The notes: a model not told the origin generated them from the letters alone. 62,459 nucleotides of DNA from Actinomadura chibensis NBRC 106107 (GCF_001552135.1 NZ_BCQP01000071.1:1-62459); one strand, 5' to 3'; shown: positions 8,221 through 16,693, counted from the stretch's first letter. Translations and numbers: made by a program.

Positions 8221-8367
8221 ATGGTCGAACACGACGTCCCGTTGGTCCTCGCCACCTGTACCCGCATCGTCGTCCTGCATGAAGGACGCCTACTGGCCGA
8301 CGCGATTCCCCAGGAGATCCGGAACGACCCTCAGGTGATCGACGCCTACTTCGGAGCGCCCCTCTGA
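8221..8367 (+). pseudogene. C-terminal remnant of a LivG-type ABC ATPase
   Basis: The frame VEHDVPLVLATCTRIVVLHEGRLLADAIPQEIRNDPQVIDAYFG, ending at 8367, is the H-loop (switch His in VEHD) and C-terminal tail of a branched-chain amino acid-type ABC ATPase. Walker A, signature and Walker B are absent upstream, where only about 100 nt separate it from the aldolase remnant. The two fragments look like scraps of a former transport and catabolic locus. Confidence 0.65.
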
Positions 8368-8580
8368 ATTCCTGCCGCTTGGCGAAGACGGGGAGGTGCT
8401 GGTCCTGCGAGGGGGCAGGCCAGCACCTCGTCCAGTCGCACATCCCTGGGATCAGGCCGGACCGGGTCGACGGGCGGCGCCGCGTTCTCGGGCGGGGCGG
8501 TCGGAGCCGTTCGCCGTGGTGTCCCGGACGGAGAGGAACCCTCTCGAAGCGGCCATTCCGCTTCCAGGCGGGGAGTTCGG

Positions 8581-9228
8581 CTACTGGCAGACCTTCCAGG
8601 CGTAGTGGTAGGTCGTCTTAATGCTGCCGTCGGTGGAGTCCATGCTGATGTAGCTGACCTCCGACGGGTTCGAGGTTCCGAGGTCCGCGCGCAGTTCCGT
8701 GTTGATGTTGAAGTTCCGCTGCTCGCCGCATGGCGACCAAACGAGTTGCGCCACATCGACCGTGTCGGTGTTCTGCCAGTTCTTCTTGAAAGGACCGGCA
8801 ATGGGGTACGAGTACGCCCTGGTGTCCTTGTTGCCCTGGAAGTAGTAACTGGCGAGCTGGGTGGCGCTCGCGCCGTCGCGCAGGGAGGCGTAGCCGCGGT
8901 AGTCCGTCGACGAGACGGCGTAGGTGAAGCCCTGCGGGACGTGCACCTTCAGGTTCAGCTGGCAGTTCTTGCGTTCGTCGGTGGGCGCGGACGAGCCGCC
9001 CACCTGGGCGAAGTACTTGCTGTAAGTGATGGTGAACGCGTCGTTGTTCTCCGACAGGGCGATCGCGGCGCTGCCCAGCGGGCATCCGCTGCCGTTGACC
9101 GTCGCGACGGTGATGGTGACTCCGTTGGGGCCGTGTTCGAGGAATTCATCGGACGCGGCGGCGGGAGTGGCGGATGCCGCGATCACCGCGAGCGCGGCGG
9201 CGGTTGAAAAGGCGATCCCTTTACGCAT
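8581..9228 (-). CDS. DUF4360 secreted protein
   Basis: 215 residues. The signal peptide MRKGIAFSTAAALAVIAASATPAAA ends at an AxA site near residue 25. The mature part has the DUF4360 pattern: VTVATVNGSGCPLGSAAIALSENNDAFTITYSKYFAQVG near the N-terminus, a central KNCQLNLKVHVPQGFTYAVSSTDYRGYASL strand block, and late cysteines (SPCGEQR, KVCQ) that suggest two disulfides. DUF4360 proteins are secreted beta-rich proteins of unknown role, common in actinomycetes and fungi. The gene is less GC-rich than its neighbours and stands alone beside decayed DNA, which may mean acquisition. No regulator is adjacent. Confidence 0.85.
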   Translation of the reverse strand: MRKGIAFSTAAALAVIAASATPAAASDEFLEHGPNGVTITVATVNGSGCPLGSAAIALSENNDAFTITYSKYFAQVGGSSAPTDERKNCQLNLKVHVPQGFTYAVSSTDYRGYASLRDGASATQLASYYFQGNKDTRAYSYPIAGPFKKNWQNTDTVDVAQLVWSPCGEQRNFNINTELRADLGTSNPSEVSYISMDSTDGSIKTTYHYAWKVCQ

Positions 9229-10130
9229 GCGGTTCCTCTGTTCTGGTGTGGTGGGTTCTCCGCCTTCGGTGAGATGCGGAGGCGGTGCTGGATGTCTTCA
9301 TTGGAAGGGCGCCGTCAATGGCGCGTCCGAGATCTGGAGAAAGAGTAACTTCAATGGTTAAGTAATGTCAATGTATGGGTTTTCAACTCGATGGTCGAGT
9401 TCTATTGTCAGGTGGGGGGCGTGTCGGTCGGCTTGATCATCGATTATCGAACGTCAATGCCGGTTTTTGACAAAGTATCGTTCCAAATGGCGCTTCGGCC
9501 TTCTGGATGGTCTGTGAGCAGGCGGTACCCGGACGCGGAAATGGCCGGAAACGGTCGCCCATCTCCCGGATTCCGCTCGTCGCCGCTTCTCTTGGGTGAT
9601 CGGACGAGAACGATGCGCCATTGCGGCGGTGTTGCGTTCCCTGCGTTCACTCCGTCCCCAACGGTCGCCGACCGCTCCGGCCATGGCGGCGCCCTCCCTC
9701 GAGAGAGAACTTCTGCCGAGAGTCGCCTACGAGTGACGCCGCGTCGCCCCTTCGCTCGTCGGTGATGGCCGGACGCCGGGCGGCTTGCGGCGTCCCGGGG
9801 TGCTGGTGAGGACTCGGGAACTCATTAACGCCTCTAGACGCTTTCTCTTATTAGCCCTCGTTACGATGCTGGCGCGAGTCGGGTTGCGGAGGCCGCACAT
9901 CGGTGGTCGGCGTCATCGTGCTGGGAATGGTCTTCATGGGGAACGTGCGAACGCCGAGACCTCTGGCGCCGCCACCCGGCCCAACGCCAACCGGACCGGC
10001 ACACCCTGACGATGCCCGCCGCTACCCCGGTCGACTTGAACGGCCAAGCAGCCAGCACCGTGCCCTACGACGACTCCGATGTCGTGATCGGCGGCACCGG
10101 CGACGGCCGCTCGCCCGCCGCCGTCCGGGA
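9229..10130. other. 900-bp region without a convincing gene
   Basis: No frame here shows coherent actinobacterial codon use or a recognisable domain. 9330-9520 and 9815-9870 are clearly richer in A/T than the rest of the window. The first probably holds the promoter of the leftward DUF4360 gene. Around 9990-10120 short protein-like stretches occur in two plus-strand frames, so a decayed gene is possible, but I cannot name it. Confidence 0.5.
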
Positions 10131-10943
10131 TCAGGCCGCGCTTGTGCGGTCTCGGCGGGGAGCGGGCCCGGCTGGCGGGTCGGTGCGGTGCACGGTGAGG
10201 CCGGTGCGGGCGGGCGCCAGGTGGGGGCGCAGGACGAGGTCGGCGTCGTAGTCGCCGCCGAGTTCGGCGCGGTACGGGATGGGCGTCGCGGTGGGCAGGG
10301 CGCGCAGGCGGTCGTCCAGGGCGGCCCGCGCGGCGGCGTGGTCGGCCGGACGGGCGCGGTCGGCGGAGGCGACGACCAGGGGCGGCAGGACGTCCATCCC
10401 GGTGTAGAACAGCGTGCCGTGCAGTAGCGGGAACAGGACGTCCTCCGCGTCGCCGTGGACGCCGCGGGGCCCGAGGCCGGTCGGACGGGCGCCTGCGGTG
10501 GTGACGACGAGGGCGCGGCGGCCGGAGAGTCCGCCGTCGCCGTAGCGCAGGGTGCGGCCGCGGTCGTCGGTGACGCCGAACGCGAAGCCCTGGACGAAGA
10601 CCCGGTCGAACCAGCCCTTGAGGATGGCGGGCATCCCGAACCACCACAGCGGGAACTGCACGACGAGCGCGTCCGCCCAGGCGATTTTGCCCTGTTCGGC
10701 GCGGATGTCGGGGGCGAGCGTCCCCGCGGCGTGGGCGCGCTCGGACGCGGCGCCGACGAGGAGGCGGTCGCGGGGGTCGTGGCCGAAGTCGGCGGGGCCG
10801 ACGACGGGGTTCCAGCCCATCGCGTACAGGTCGGAGTGGCGGACGCGGTGGCCGAGGCGCCGCAGCGTGGCGGCGCCGTGGTCGCGCAGCGCGCCGTTGA
10901 GGGAGCGGGGCTCGGGGTGCGCGAAGACCCAGAGGACGTTCAT
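10131..10943 (-). CDS. NAD(P)H-dependent quinone oxidoreductase, flavodoxin-like fold
   Basis: 270 residues. It starts with the FMN/FAD-binding flavodoxin-like strand and loop VLWVFAHPEPRSLNGALRD (residues 3-21), followed by DALVVQFPLWWFGMPAILKGWFDRVFVQGFAF around 91-122, the hallmark of the NQO1/MdaB/KefF family that binds flavin and the catalytic pocket, and by VVTTAGARPTGLGPRG. These cytosolic enzymes make two-electron reductions of quinones and related electrophiles. The last 40 residues are Pro/Arg-rich and probably disordered. It is divergent from a GlxA-type regulator 98 nt away, a common arrangement that suggests local control. Confidence 0.85.
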   Translation of the reverse strand: MNVLWVFAHPEPRSLNGALRDHGAATLRRLGHRVRHSDLYAMGWNPVVGPADFGHDPRDRLLVGAASERAHAAGTLAPDIRAEQGKIAWADALVVQFPLWWFGMPAILKGWFDRVFVQGFAFGVTDDRGRTLRYGDGGLSGRRALVVTTAGARPTGLGPRGVHGDAEDVLFPLLHGTLFYTGMDVLPPLVVASADRARPADHAAARAALDDRLRALPTATPIPYRAELGGDYDADLVLRPHLAPARTGLTVHRTDPPAGPAPRRDRTSAA

Positions 10944-11041
10944 GGCGGTGGCTCCTTCCCGGTCGGTCCAGGTGCCGATGCTGCCGGGCGGCCGGGTCGG
11001 GCACGAGTGGCCCGCGGGCCGCGATGTGCAAGGATCGGGCC

Positions 11042-12031
11042 ATGGGCGGCCGAGGCGGACCGGGGACGCACCGAGTGGCGGTGCTGGTCCGCGACGGGGT
11101 GCTGCCGCTGGAGCTGGGAATCGTCCACCAGCTGTTCGGGCAGGCGCGGTCGGCGGACGGCGCGCCGCTGTACACGGTGGCGTCGTGCGCGGTGCGGCCC
11201 GGCGAGGTCGCGGCGGCGGCCGACTTCGCGGTGCGGGTGCCTCGCGGTCTGGACGCGGTGGCCGAGGCCGACACGGTGATCGTCCCGGCGTCGCACGAGC
11301 TGGACGAGTCGCGCCCCGGGGACGGCCCGGTCCCGGCTGCGCTGGCGGCGGCGGCCGGGCGGGGCGCGCGGGTGGCGTCGATCTGCACGGGCGCGTTCGT
11401 GCTGGCGGCGGCGGGACTGCTGCACGGACGCCGCGCGACCACGCACTGGCTGTCGTGCGACCGGTTCGCCGCGATGTTCCCGGACGTGCGGGTCGACCCG
11501 GACGTCCTGTACTGCGCCGAGGGGAGCGTGCTGACCTCGGCGGGCGAGGCGGCGGGCATCGACCTGTGCCTGCACATGATCCGCGGCGACCACGGCGCGG
11601 CGGTGGCGGGCGACGTGGCGCGCCGCACGGTGGTGCCGCCGCACCGCGACGGCGGGCAGGCGCAGTTCATCGCCCGTCCGGTGCCCGACCCCGCGCCCGG
11701 ACCGGCGGCGCCGTCGACGGGCGCGGCGCGGGCGTGGGCGCTGGAGCGCCTGCACCGCCCGGTGACGCTGGCGGAGCTCGCGGCGGCGTCGTCGATGAGC
11801 GTGCGGACGTTCACCCGCCGGTTCCGGCAGGAGACGGGCGTGTCGCCGCAGGTGTGGCTCGGCGCGCAGCGGGTGGAGCGGGCGCGGCGGCTGCTGGAGG
11901 AGACCGACCTGCCGGTCGACCGGGTTGCCGAGCGCGCCGGTTTCGGGACGGCGGCGTCGCTGCGCCAGCACCTGCGCGCCGCGGTCGGAGTGTCGCCATC
12001 GGCCTACCGGGCCACCTTCCGCGGCCCCTGA
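11042..12031 (+). CDS. GlxA-family (DJ-1/PfpI plus AraC HTH) transcriptional regulator
   Basis: 329 residues from ATG 11042, preferred over ATG 11024 because AAGGA at 11030-11034 is 7 nt upstream. The N-terminal DJ-1/PfpI-like domain (residues 10-190) includes RVASICTGAFVLAAAGLLHGRRATTHW, with the cysteine at the nucleophile elbow. The C-terminal AraC domain has two helix-turn-helix units: LAELAAASSMSVRTFTRRFRQETGVSPQVWL and VDRVAERAGFGTAASLRQHLRAAVGVSPSAYR. Such proteins sense small molecules or redox changes with the DJ-1 domain and act on nearby genes. The divergent quinone reductase is the likely target. The ligand is unknown. Confidence 0.85.
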   Translation: MGGRGGPGTHRVAVLVRDGVLPLELGIVHQLFGQARSADGAPLYTVASCAVRPGEVAAAADFAVRVPRGLDAVAEADTVIVPASHELDESRPGDGPVPAALAAAAGRGARVASICTGAFVLAAAGLLHGRRATTHWLSCDRFAAMFPDVRVDPDVLYCAEGSVLTSAGEAAGIDLCLHMIRGDHGAAVAGDVARRTVVPPHRDGGQAQFIARPVPDPAPGPAAPSTGAARAWALERLHRPVTLAELAAASSMSVRTFTRRFRQETGVSPQVWLGAQRVERARRLLEETDLPVDRVAERAGFGTAASLRQHLRAAVGVSPSAYRATFRGP

Positions 12032-12117
12032 TCCCGGCGGATGAGAGGCCGCGCGGCTCAGGCTTGAGATCCGCTCGTCGGTGCGCTGGCCGCCGTGCGC
12101 CCCCGTCCCGGTCGCGG

Positions 12118-13314
12118 TTATCGCAGGGCGGGGTCGGCTCGCGCGGTCCACACGGCCAGCCCCGCGAGCAGGGCGGCGGCGCCGCCGATCCACAGCAGGC
12201 CCGACAGGCCGAGCGTGTCGAGGACGACGCCGCCGACCAGGGCGCCCAGCCCGATCGACAGGTTGAACACCGCCACCCACAGCGCGGACGCCGCCTCCAC
12301 CGCACCCGGCGCGGCCTTGATCATCCAGGTCTGCAGGCCGACCGACACCCCGCCGAAGGCCAGGCCCCACACGATCAGCAGTGCGATGCCCCCGGCCATG
12401 CCCCGGCCGAGCAGCAGGAACAGCGGCATCGCGACGGCCAGGGTCAAGGTGATCGCCTGCACGGTGCGGTGCGTCCGGCGGGCCAGCGCCGCAGCGGCGG
12501 CGAAGTTGCCGACCATGCCCGCGACGCCGAACCCGAACAGCAGCGGCCCGACCAGCCGCGCATCGATCCCGGACAGCCGCTGCAGGGCGGGGCTGACGAA
12601 GGTGTAGGCCACGAAGTGACCGGTCACCAGGAGGAAGGTGGCGAGGATGCCGATCCGCACGCCGGGGTTGCGCAGTTGCCGGGCCAGCAGGCGCGGGCGC
12701 ATCACCTGGGACGCGGCCAGCGGCGGCAGCACGGCGAGCAGCGCGCCCAGCGCGATCAGCGCCAGCGCGCTGAGGATCGCGAACGCGGTCCGCCATCCGG
12801 TCAGGCCGCCGATCAGCGTGCCGAGCGGGACCCCGAACACGTTCGCGGCGCCGACGCCGCCGAAGATGATCGCGGTGGCGCGGGGCACGTGCGCCCCGCT
12901 CACGAGCCGGACCGCCAGCCCGCCCGCGACCGCCCAGAACCCGCCGATCGCCACCCCGACCAGCACCCGGGACGCCACCAGCACCGCGAAGCCGGGCGCC
13001 AGCGCGGACGCCAGGTTGGCCAGCGTCATCAGCCCCATCAGGCCGAGGAGCAGGAGCCGCCGGTCCAGCCCGTCGACCAGTGCCGGGACCACCGGCGCCG
13101 CGACCGCCGCGACGAGGCTGGGCACGGTCACCATCAGTCCGGCGGTGCCCTCGGACACCCGCAGCGCCGAACCCACGTCGGTGAGCAGTCCGATGGGCAG
13201 CTGCTCGGCGGTGACCAGCAGGAACGTGCCCAGCGCCACGGCCGTCACGGCCGCCCACCGGCTTGGTTCCGGCTCCCGCCGGACGTCCCGGACGGTCTGC
13301 TCGGTCGTCGTCAC
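12118..13314 (-). CDS. MFS efflux transporter (DHA1-type, 12 TM)
   Basis: 398 residues from GTG 13314 with GGAGGT a few bases upstream; the longer frame runs through the operators and is not coding. Twelve hydrophobic segments are visible. The motifs include LVPALVDGLDRRLLLLGLM (loop 2-3, motif-A-like), VASRVLVGVAIGGFWAVAGGLAVRLV, and VFGVPLGTLIGGLTGWRTAF, the antiporter motif C region in helix 5. This is typical of the AraJ/chloramphenicol-efflux branch of drug:H+ antiporters. It is divergent from a TetR gene, and two identical palindromes lie between the start codons, the nearer one about 27 bp from the MFS start. TetR repression of drug efflux is therefore the likely logic. The substrate is unknown. 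Confidence 0.9.
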   Translation of the reverse strand: MTTTEQTVRDVRREPEPSRWAAVTAVALGTFLLVTAEQLPIGLLTDVGSALRVSEGTAGLMVTVPSLVAAVAAPVVPALVDGLDRRLLLLGLMGLMTLANLASALAPGFAVLVASRVLVGVAIGGFWAVAGGLAVRLVSGAHVPRATAIIFGGVGAANVFGVPLGTLIGGLTGWRTAFAILSALALIALGALLAVLPPLAASQVMRPRLLARQLRNPGVRIGILATFLLVTGHFVAYTFVSPALQRLSGIDARLVGPLLFGFGVAGMVGNFAAAAALARRTHRTVQAITLTLAVAMPLFLLLGRGMAGGIALLIVWGLAFGGVSVGLQTWMIKAAPGAVEAASALWVAVFNLSIGLGALVGGVVLDTLGLSGLLWIGGAAALLAGLAVWTARADPALR

Positions 13315-13340
13315 GTCTACCTCCACAGGGGAGAACTCAT

Positions 13341-13360
13341 TTGGGAGCGATCGCTCCCAT
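13341..13360. promoter_or_regulatory. TetR operator 1
   Basis: Perfect 16-bp palindrome GGGAGCGATCGCTCCC at 13343-13358, immediately upstream of the MFS ribosome binding site and between the divergent MFS and TetR genes. It is repeated at 13381-13396. Confidence 0.8.
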
Positions 13361-13376
13361 ACGACGCCGGACTCTA

Positions 13377-13396
13377 GTATGGGAGCGATCGCTCCA
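13377..13396. promoter_or_regulatory. TetR operator 2
   Basis: GGGAGCGATCGCTCCA, one base short of the perfect palindrome of operator 1, 38 bp from it centre to centre and 23 bp before the TetR start codon. It would allow autorepression. Confidence 0.8.
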
Positions 13397-13418
13397 CAAG
13401 TCGGATAGGGTAAGGGGC

Positions 13419-14036
13419 ATGGCACGACCTCGGCAGTTCGACGAACAAGAGGCGGTCGCACGGGCGACCGACCTGTTCTGGCACCGCGGCTACAGCGCCA
13501 CCTCGGTCCGCGAGCTGGGCGCCGAGCTCCACCTCACGCCCAGCAGCCTGTACCGGACGTTCGAGGACAAGCACACCCTGTTCCTGCGCGCCCTCGACCA
13601 CTACCGCGCCACCGAGTCCCTCCAGGCCAGGGAACGGCTGGCGGCCACCGGCCGACCCGTCCGCGAAACCCTCCGGGACTGGCTGCTGTGGCTGGTGGGC
13701 TGCACCCCGGACGCCGAGCCCGGCCCGGGCTGCCTGGTGGTGAACACCGCCACCGAGCTGGGCACCACCGACACCGAGATCAGCGCGCGGACCGAGGCGG
13801 CCTTCGAGGTCACCCGCGCGGCCCTGCGGTCACTCCTGGATAAGGGCCGCCGCGACGGCGAGCTGCCCGCCGACCTCGATCTCGACGCCGCCGTGGAACT
13901 GCTGTTCACCACGGTCCTCGGCCTACGGGTCAGGGAGCGCGCGGGGCACGATCCGGAGCGGCTCGCCGCCGCGATCGACTTCGCCATCCGAGCCCTGGGC
14001 CCGGCACCGGCCGAGCCGGGCCGTCCAGAACGCTGA
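13419..14036 (+). CDS. TetR/AcrR-family repressor
   Basis: 205 residues from ATG 13419 (AAGGGG ribosome binding site 5 nt upstream). The N-terminal helix-turn-helix is ATDLFWHRGYSATSVRELGAELHLTPSSLYRTFEDKHTLFLRAL (residues 14-57), the classic TetR pattern. The ligand domain includes GCLVVNTATELG, typical of the C-terminal TetR_C group with a cysteine in that position (QacR/YcdC-like annotation). It lies divergent to the MFS efflux gene with two copies of a 16-bp palindrome between, so it very likely represses both itself and the pump, and a pump substrate releases it. The final residues are Pro-rich. Confidence 0.9.
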   Translation: MARPRQFDEQEAVARATDLFWHRGYSATSVRELGAELHLTPSSLYRTFEDKHTLFLRALDHYRATESLQARERLAATGRPVRETLRDWLLWLVGCTPDAEPGPGCLVVNTATELGTTDTEISARTEAAFEVTRAALRSLLDKGRRDGELPADLDLDAAVELLFTTVLGLRVRERAGHDPERLAAAIDFAIRALGPAPAEPGRPER

Positions 14037-14043
14037 GCACCGG

Positions 14044-14946
14044 CTACCGGACGAATTCACCTCCGCCCGACTCCGATGCGAGCCCGCCGTACCGGTGCGC
14101 CGCGACGGTGGTCGCGGTGCGGACGAACGCCGCGAGCGCGGGCGCCCGATGGCCTCGCGCCCAGGCGAGGACGAGAGTGGTCGGCCGGGCGTCGCTGACG
14201 GGCACGCAGGTCAGGTCGTCGCGGAGATGGCCCCGGACGGACGCGGGCACCACGGCGACCGCGCGGCCGAGCGCGATGAGCTGCATGAGCTGGCCGACGT
14301 CCCGCACGGGCACCCTGTTCTTCCCGGGCGCGTGGGTGTCGCGGGGCTCGGTCGTCCAGCTCGGCATCGTCTCGCCGGCCAGGTCGGCGAGGCTCACCGC
14401 CGCACGGTCGGCCAGCCGGTGGTCGCGGGGGAGGACGACCACCTGGTCCTCGGTCAGGAGTTCCTCGGTGTCGAGACCGGTCAGGTCGGTGTTCGGCCGG
14501 TGCAGCAGCCCGATGTCGGCGCGGCCGTCGCGGATCATCCCGGCGCGCTCGTGGGCCGAGCAGAGGACGACGTCGACCGGGACCGCGTCCGGCGCGGCCC
14601 CGTAGGCGGCCAGGATCTCGGGCAGCAGACCGCAGTCGCCGCCGGGTTTCATCACGAGGACCAGCCGGGGCGCGACCCGTCCGGCACGCTGGGCCCGTCG
14701 CACGGCCGCGTCGACCGCGTCCAGGGCGCGGCGGCTCTCGGTGAGGAAGACCTCGCCCGCCGGGGTGAGCGAGACCCGCCGGCTGGTGCGCTCCAGCAGC
14801 GACACGCCCATCCGGCGTTCGAGCCGGCTGATGGCCCGAGACAGCGGCGGCTGCGCGATGCCGAGCCGCTCGGCCGCGCGGCCGAAGTGCAGCTCTTCGG
14901 CGACCGCCACGAAATAAGCCAGTTCGCGGGTCTGGAGCCGATCCAT
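14044..14946 (-). CDS. LysR-family transcriptional regulator
   Basis: 300 residues from ATG 14946. The winged HTH is ELAYFVAVAEELHFGRAAERLGIAQPPLSRAISRLERRMGVSLLERTSRRVSLTPAGEVFL (residues 8-68), followed by the linker helix and a periplasmic-binding-like effector domain with RADIGLLHRP and a long linker (GLDTEELLTEDQVVVLPRDHRLADRAAVSLADLAGE). Earlier methionines in the same frame would run into the divergent SDR gene. A perfect inverted repeat with T-N11-A spacing overlaps the start codon, so autorepression is likely. The SDR gene starts 70 bp away on the other strand and is the probable target. It converges with the TetR gene, 7 nt apart. Confidence 0.9.
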   Translation of the reverse strand: MDRLQTRELAYFVAVAEELHFGRAAERLGIAQPPLSRAISRLERRMGVSLLERTSRRVSLTPAGEVFLTESRRALDAVDAAVRRAQRAGRVAPRLVLVMKPGGDCGLLPEILAAYGAAPDAVPVDVVLCSAHERAGMIRDGRADIGLLHRPNTDLTGLDTEELLTEDQVVVLPRDHRLADRAAVSLADLAGETMPSWTTEPRDTHAPGKNRVPVRDVGQLMQLIALGRAVAVVPASVRGHLRDDLTCVPVSDARPTTLVLAWARGHRAPALAAFVRTATTVAAHRYGGLASESGGGEFVR

Positions 14947-14961
14947 ACCGTGAGGGTATGG
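14943..14961. promoter_or_regulatory. LysR (T-N11-A) box between LysR and SDR genes
   Basis: CCATACC-gtgag-GGTATGG is a perfect 7-bp inverted repeat. T14946 and A14958 are separated by 11 bases, as in LysR-type boxes. Its left arm includes the LysR start codon, and the SDR start is 56 bp further right. Confidence 0.7.
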
Positions 14962-15016
14962 GCCGCGACCCAGCCGTGCATTGTTCCGGCGCGACCGCCG
15001 GTGGTGAGGTCGTCCC

Positions 15017-15760
15017 ATGACCGGTGAGACGATCGTCCTGATCACGGGGGCGAACAGGGGAGTGGGGCGGGCCGCCGCCCGCCGGCTCGCGGAACGCGGC
15101 GCGACCGTCCTGCTCGGCTCCAGGGACCTCGGCCGCGGGGAGAAGGCCGCCGAGGCGCTCAGGGCGGACGGCGGCGACGTCCGCGCTCTCCGGCTCGACG
15201 TCACCGACGCGGCGACGATCGAGGCGGCCGCCCGGCGGATCGACGAGCGCTTCGGCCGGCTCGACGTGCTGGTCAACAACGCCGGCATCTCCGGCAGCCC
15301 GGGACCCACGGCGCCCGCGACGGCCGATCTGAACCTGGTCAGGCGGGTGTTCGAGACCAACGTCTTCGGCGTCATCGCGGTGACCAACGCCATGCTGCCG
15401 CTGCTGTCGCGGTCGGCGGCGGCCCGCATCGTCAACGTGTCCAGCGGCGTCGGGTCGCTCTCCTTCATGACCGATCCGGACCACCCCATGTCCCGGCTGC
15501 CGGGGCACGCGGCCTACCCGCCCTCGAAGACGGCGCTCAACTCCCTGACCGTGCAGTACGCCAAGGACCTTCGCGAGCGCGGCATCCTGATCAACGCCTG
15601 CACCCCCGGCGCCTGCGCGACCGACTTCACCCGGCACCTCGGCCTCCCCCTCACCCGTACCGCCGACGACGGCGCCGCGATCGTGGTGCGGTTGGCCACC
15701 CTGGCCCCGGACGGCCCGACCGGCGGCTTCTTCGACGACGACGGCGCGGTGCCCTGGTGA
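15017..15760 (+). CDS. SDR-family NAD(P)-dependent oxidoreductase
   Basis: 247 residues. It has the classical short-chain dehydrogenase order: TGANRGVG cofactor loop at residues 10-17, LDVTD at about 60-64, NNAG at about 91-94, the catalytic Ser in IVNVSSGVG, and the YxxxK pair as YPPSK (Tyr and Lys present, about 172-176), followed by the PG motif in ACTPGACATDF. A basic residue at the end of strand 2 (SRDLGRG) favours NADP. The substrate cannot be predicted. It is divergent from the LysR regulator and shares its T-N11-A box, so induction by a LysR effector is likely. The C-terminus GGFFDDDGAVPW is typical of carbonyl-reductase-like SDRs. Confidence 0.9.
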   Translation: MTGETIVLITGANRGVGRAAARRLAERGATVLLGSRDLGRGEKAAEALRADGGDVRALRLDVTDAATIEAAARRIDERFGRLDVLVNNAGISGSPGPTAPATADLNLVRRVFETNVFGVIAVTNAMLPLLSRSAAARIVNVSSGVGSLSFMTDPDHPMSRLPGHAAYPPSKTALNSLTVQYAKDLRERGILINACTPGACATDFTRHLGLPLTRTADDGAAIVVRLATLAPDGPTGGFFDDDGAVPW

Positions 15761-15868
15761 TCGAACAGCGCGGCGGGGGGTCGCCGGGCGGCCGTCGCCC
15801 TCCGTCCTAGATCGCCATGTGGCAAACTTGGCCGTTTGCCGGGGTCGGGAGCGAGGACTGGAGCGTCG

Positions 15869-16693
15869 GTGGGGGATGTGCTGCGGATCTCGCGGCCCAA
15901 CGCGCGGTTTCAGCAGTGGGAGGCGCTGCTGCGGAACCGGAACAAGCGGCAGCGGGCCGGGGAGTTCCTCGTGCAGGGCGTGCGGCCGATCAGCCTGGCG
16001 GTGGAGCGCGGCTGGCCGGTGCGGGCGCTGATTCACGACGCCGAGCGGCCGCCGTCGCGGTGGGCGGCGGAGATGCTGGAGCGGGCCGGCGGCGAGCGGG
16101 TGGCGATGGCGCCCGAGCTGCTGCGGGAGCTGAGCGGCAAGGACCAGGAGGTTCCCGAGCTGGTGGCGGTGGTGGCGCTGCCCGACGATGACCTGTCGCG
16201 GATCCCGGTGGGCCCGTCGATGCTGGGCGTGGTGTTCGACCGGCCGTCCGGACCCGGCAACATCGGCACGATGGTGCGTTCGCTGGACGCGTTCGGCGGC
16301 GCCGGACTGATCGTCACCGGGCACGCCGCAGACCCCTACGACCCCAAGGCGGTGCGCGCCTCGACCGGGTCGCTGCTCGCGGTGCCGGTGGTCCGCGTCC
16401 GCTCCCACCGCGAGGTGCTGGACTGGGCCGGGCGGCAGCGGCCCGGCGGGCGGCAGCTCACCGTCGTCGGCACCGACGAGAACGGCACGGCCGACATCGC
16501 CGACGTGGACCTGACGGGTCCGGTGCTGCTGGTGATCGGCAACGAGACCGCCGGGCTGAGCGCGGGCTGGCGGGAGGGCTGCGACACGATGGCGCGGATC
16601 CCGATCGGCGGTGCGGCCAGCTCGCTGAACGCCGCCAGCGCCGCCACGGTCGCGCTGTACGAGGCCGTCCGCCAGCGCGGCCGCCGGTCCTAG
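15869..16693 (+). CDS. TrmH/SpoU-family RNA 2'-O-methyltransferase
   Basis: 274 residues if it begins at GTG 15869 (GGAG 7 nt upstream); a TTG at 15836 would add 11 unlikely residues. The N-terminal substrate-binding part has RNARFQQWEALLRNRNKRQRAGEFLVQGVRPI, as in actinobacterial SpoU proteins. The knotted methyltransferase domain shows motif 1 PSGPGNIGTMVRSLDAFGG, motif 2 LLVIGNETAGLSAGW and motif 3 IPIGGAASSLNAASAATVALYE, where Asn, Glu and Ser contribute to SAM binding and catalysis. It should methylate a ribose in rRNA or tRNA in the cytoplasm; the exact site is unknown. It stands alone. Confidence 0.85.
   Translation: MGDVLRISRPNARFQQWEALLRNRNKRQRAGEFLVQGVRPISLAVERGWPVRALIHDAERPPSRWAAEMLERAGGERVAMAPELLRELSGKDQEVPELVAVVALPDDDLSRIPVGPSMLGVVFDRPSGPGNIGTMVRSLDAFGGAGLIVTGHAADPYDPKAVRASTGSLLAVPVVRVRSHREVLDWAGRQRPGGRQLTVVGTDENGTADIADVDLTGPVLLVIGNETAGLSAGWREGCDTMARIPIGGAASSLNAASAATVALYEAVRQRGRRS

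Noticed and set aside
10012..10131. Protein-like stretch after 10012 on the plus strand
   Set aside because: It runs into the antisense of the quinone reductase and has no ribosome binding site or family.
9934..11814. 626-codon minus-strand frame across the quinone reductase and GlxA genes
   Set aside because: It is a shadow in another frame of two well-supported genes and has Arg/Pro-rich composition.
10552..13377. 941-codon plus-strand frame over several genes
   Set aside because: It runs antisense to the MFS gene and through the TetR operators; low complexity and no family match.
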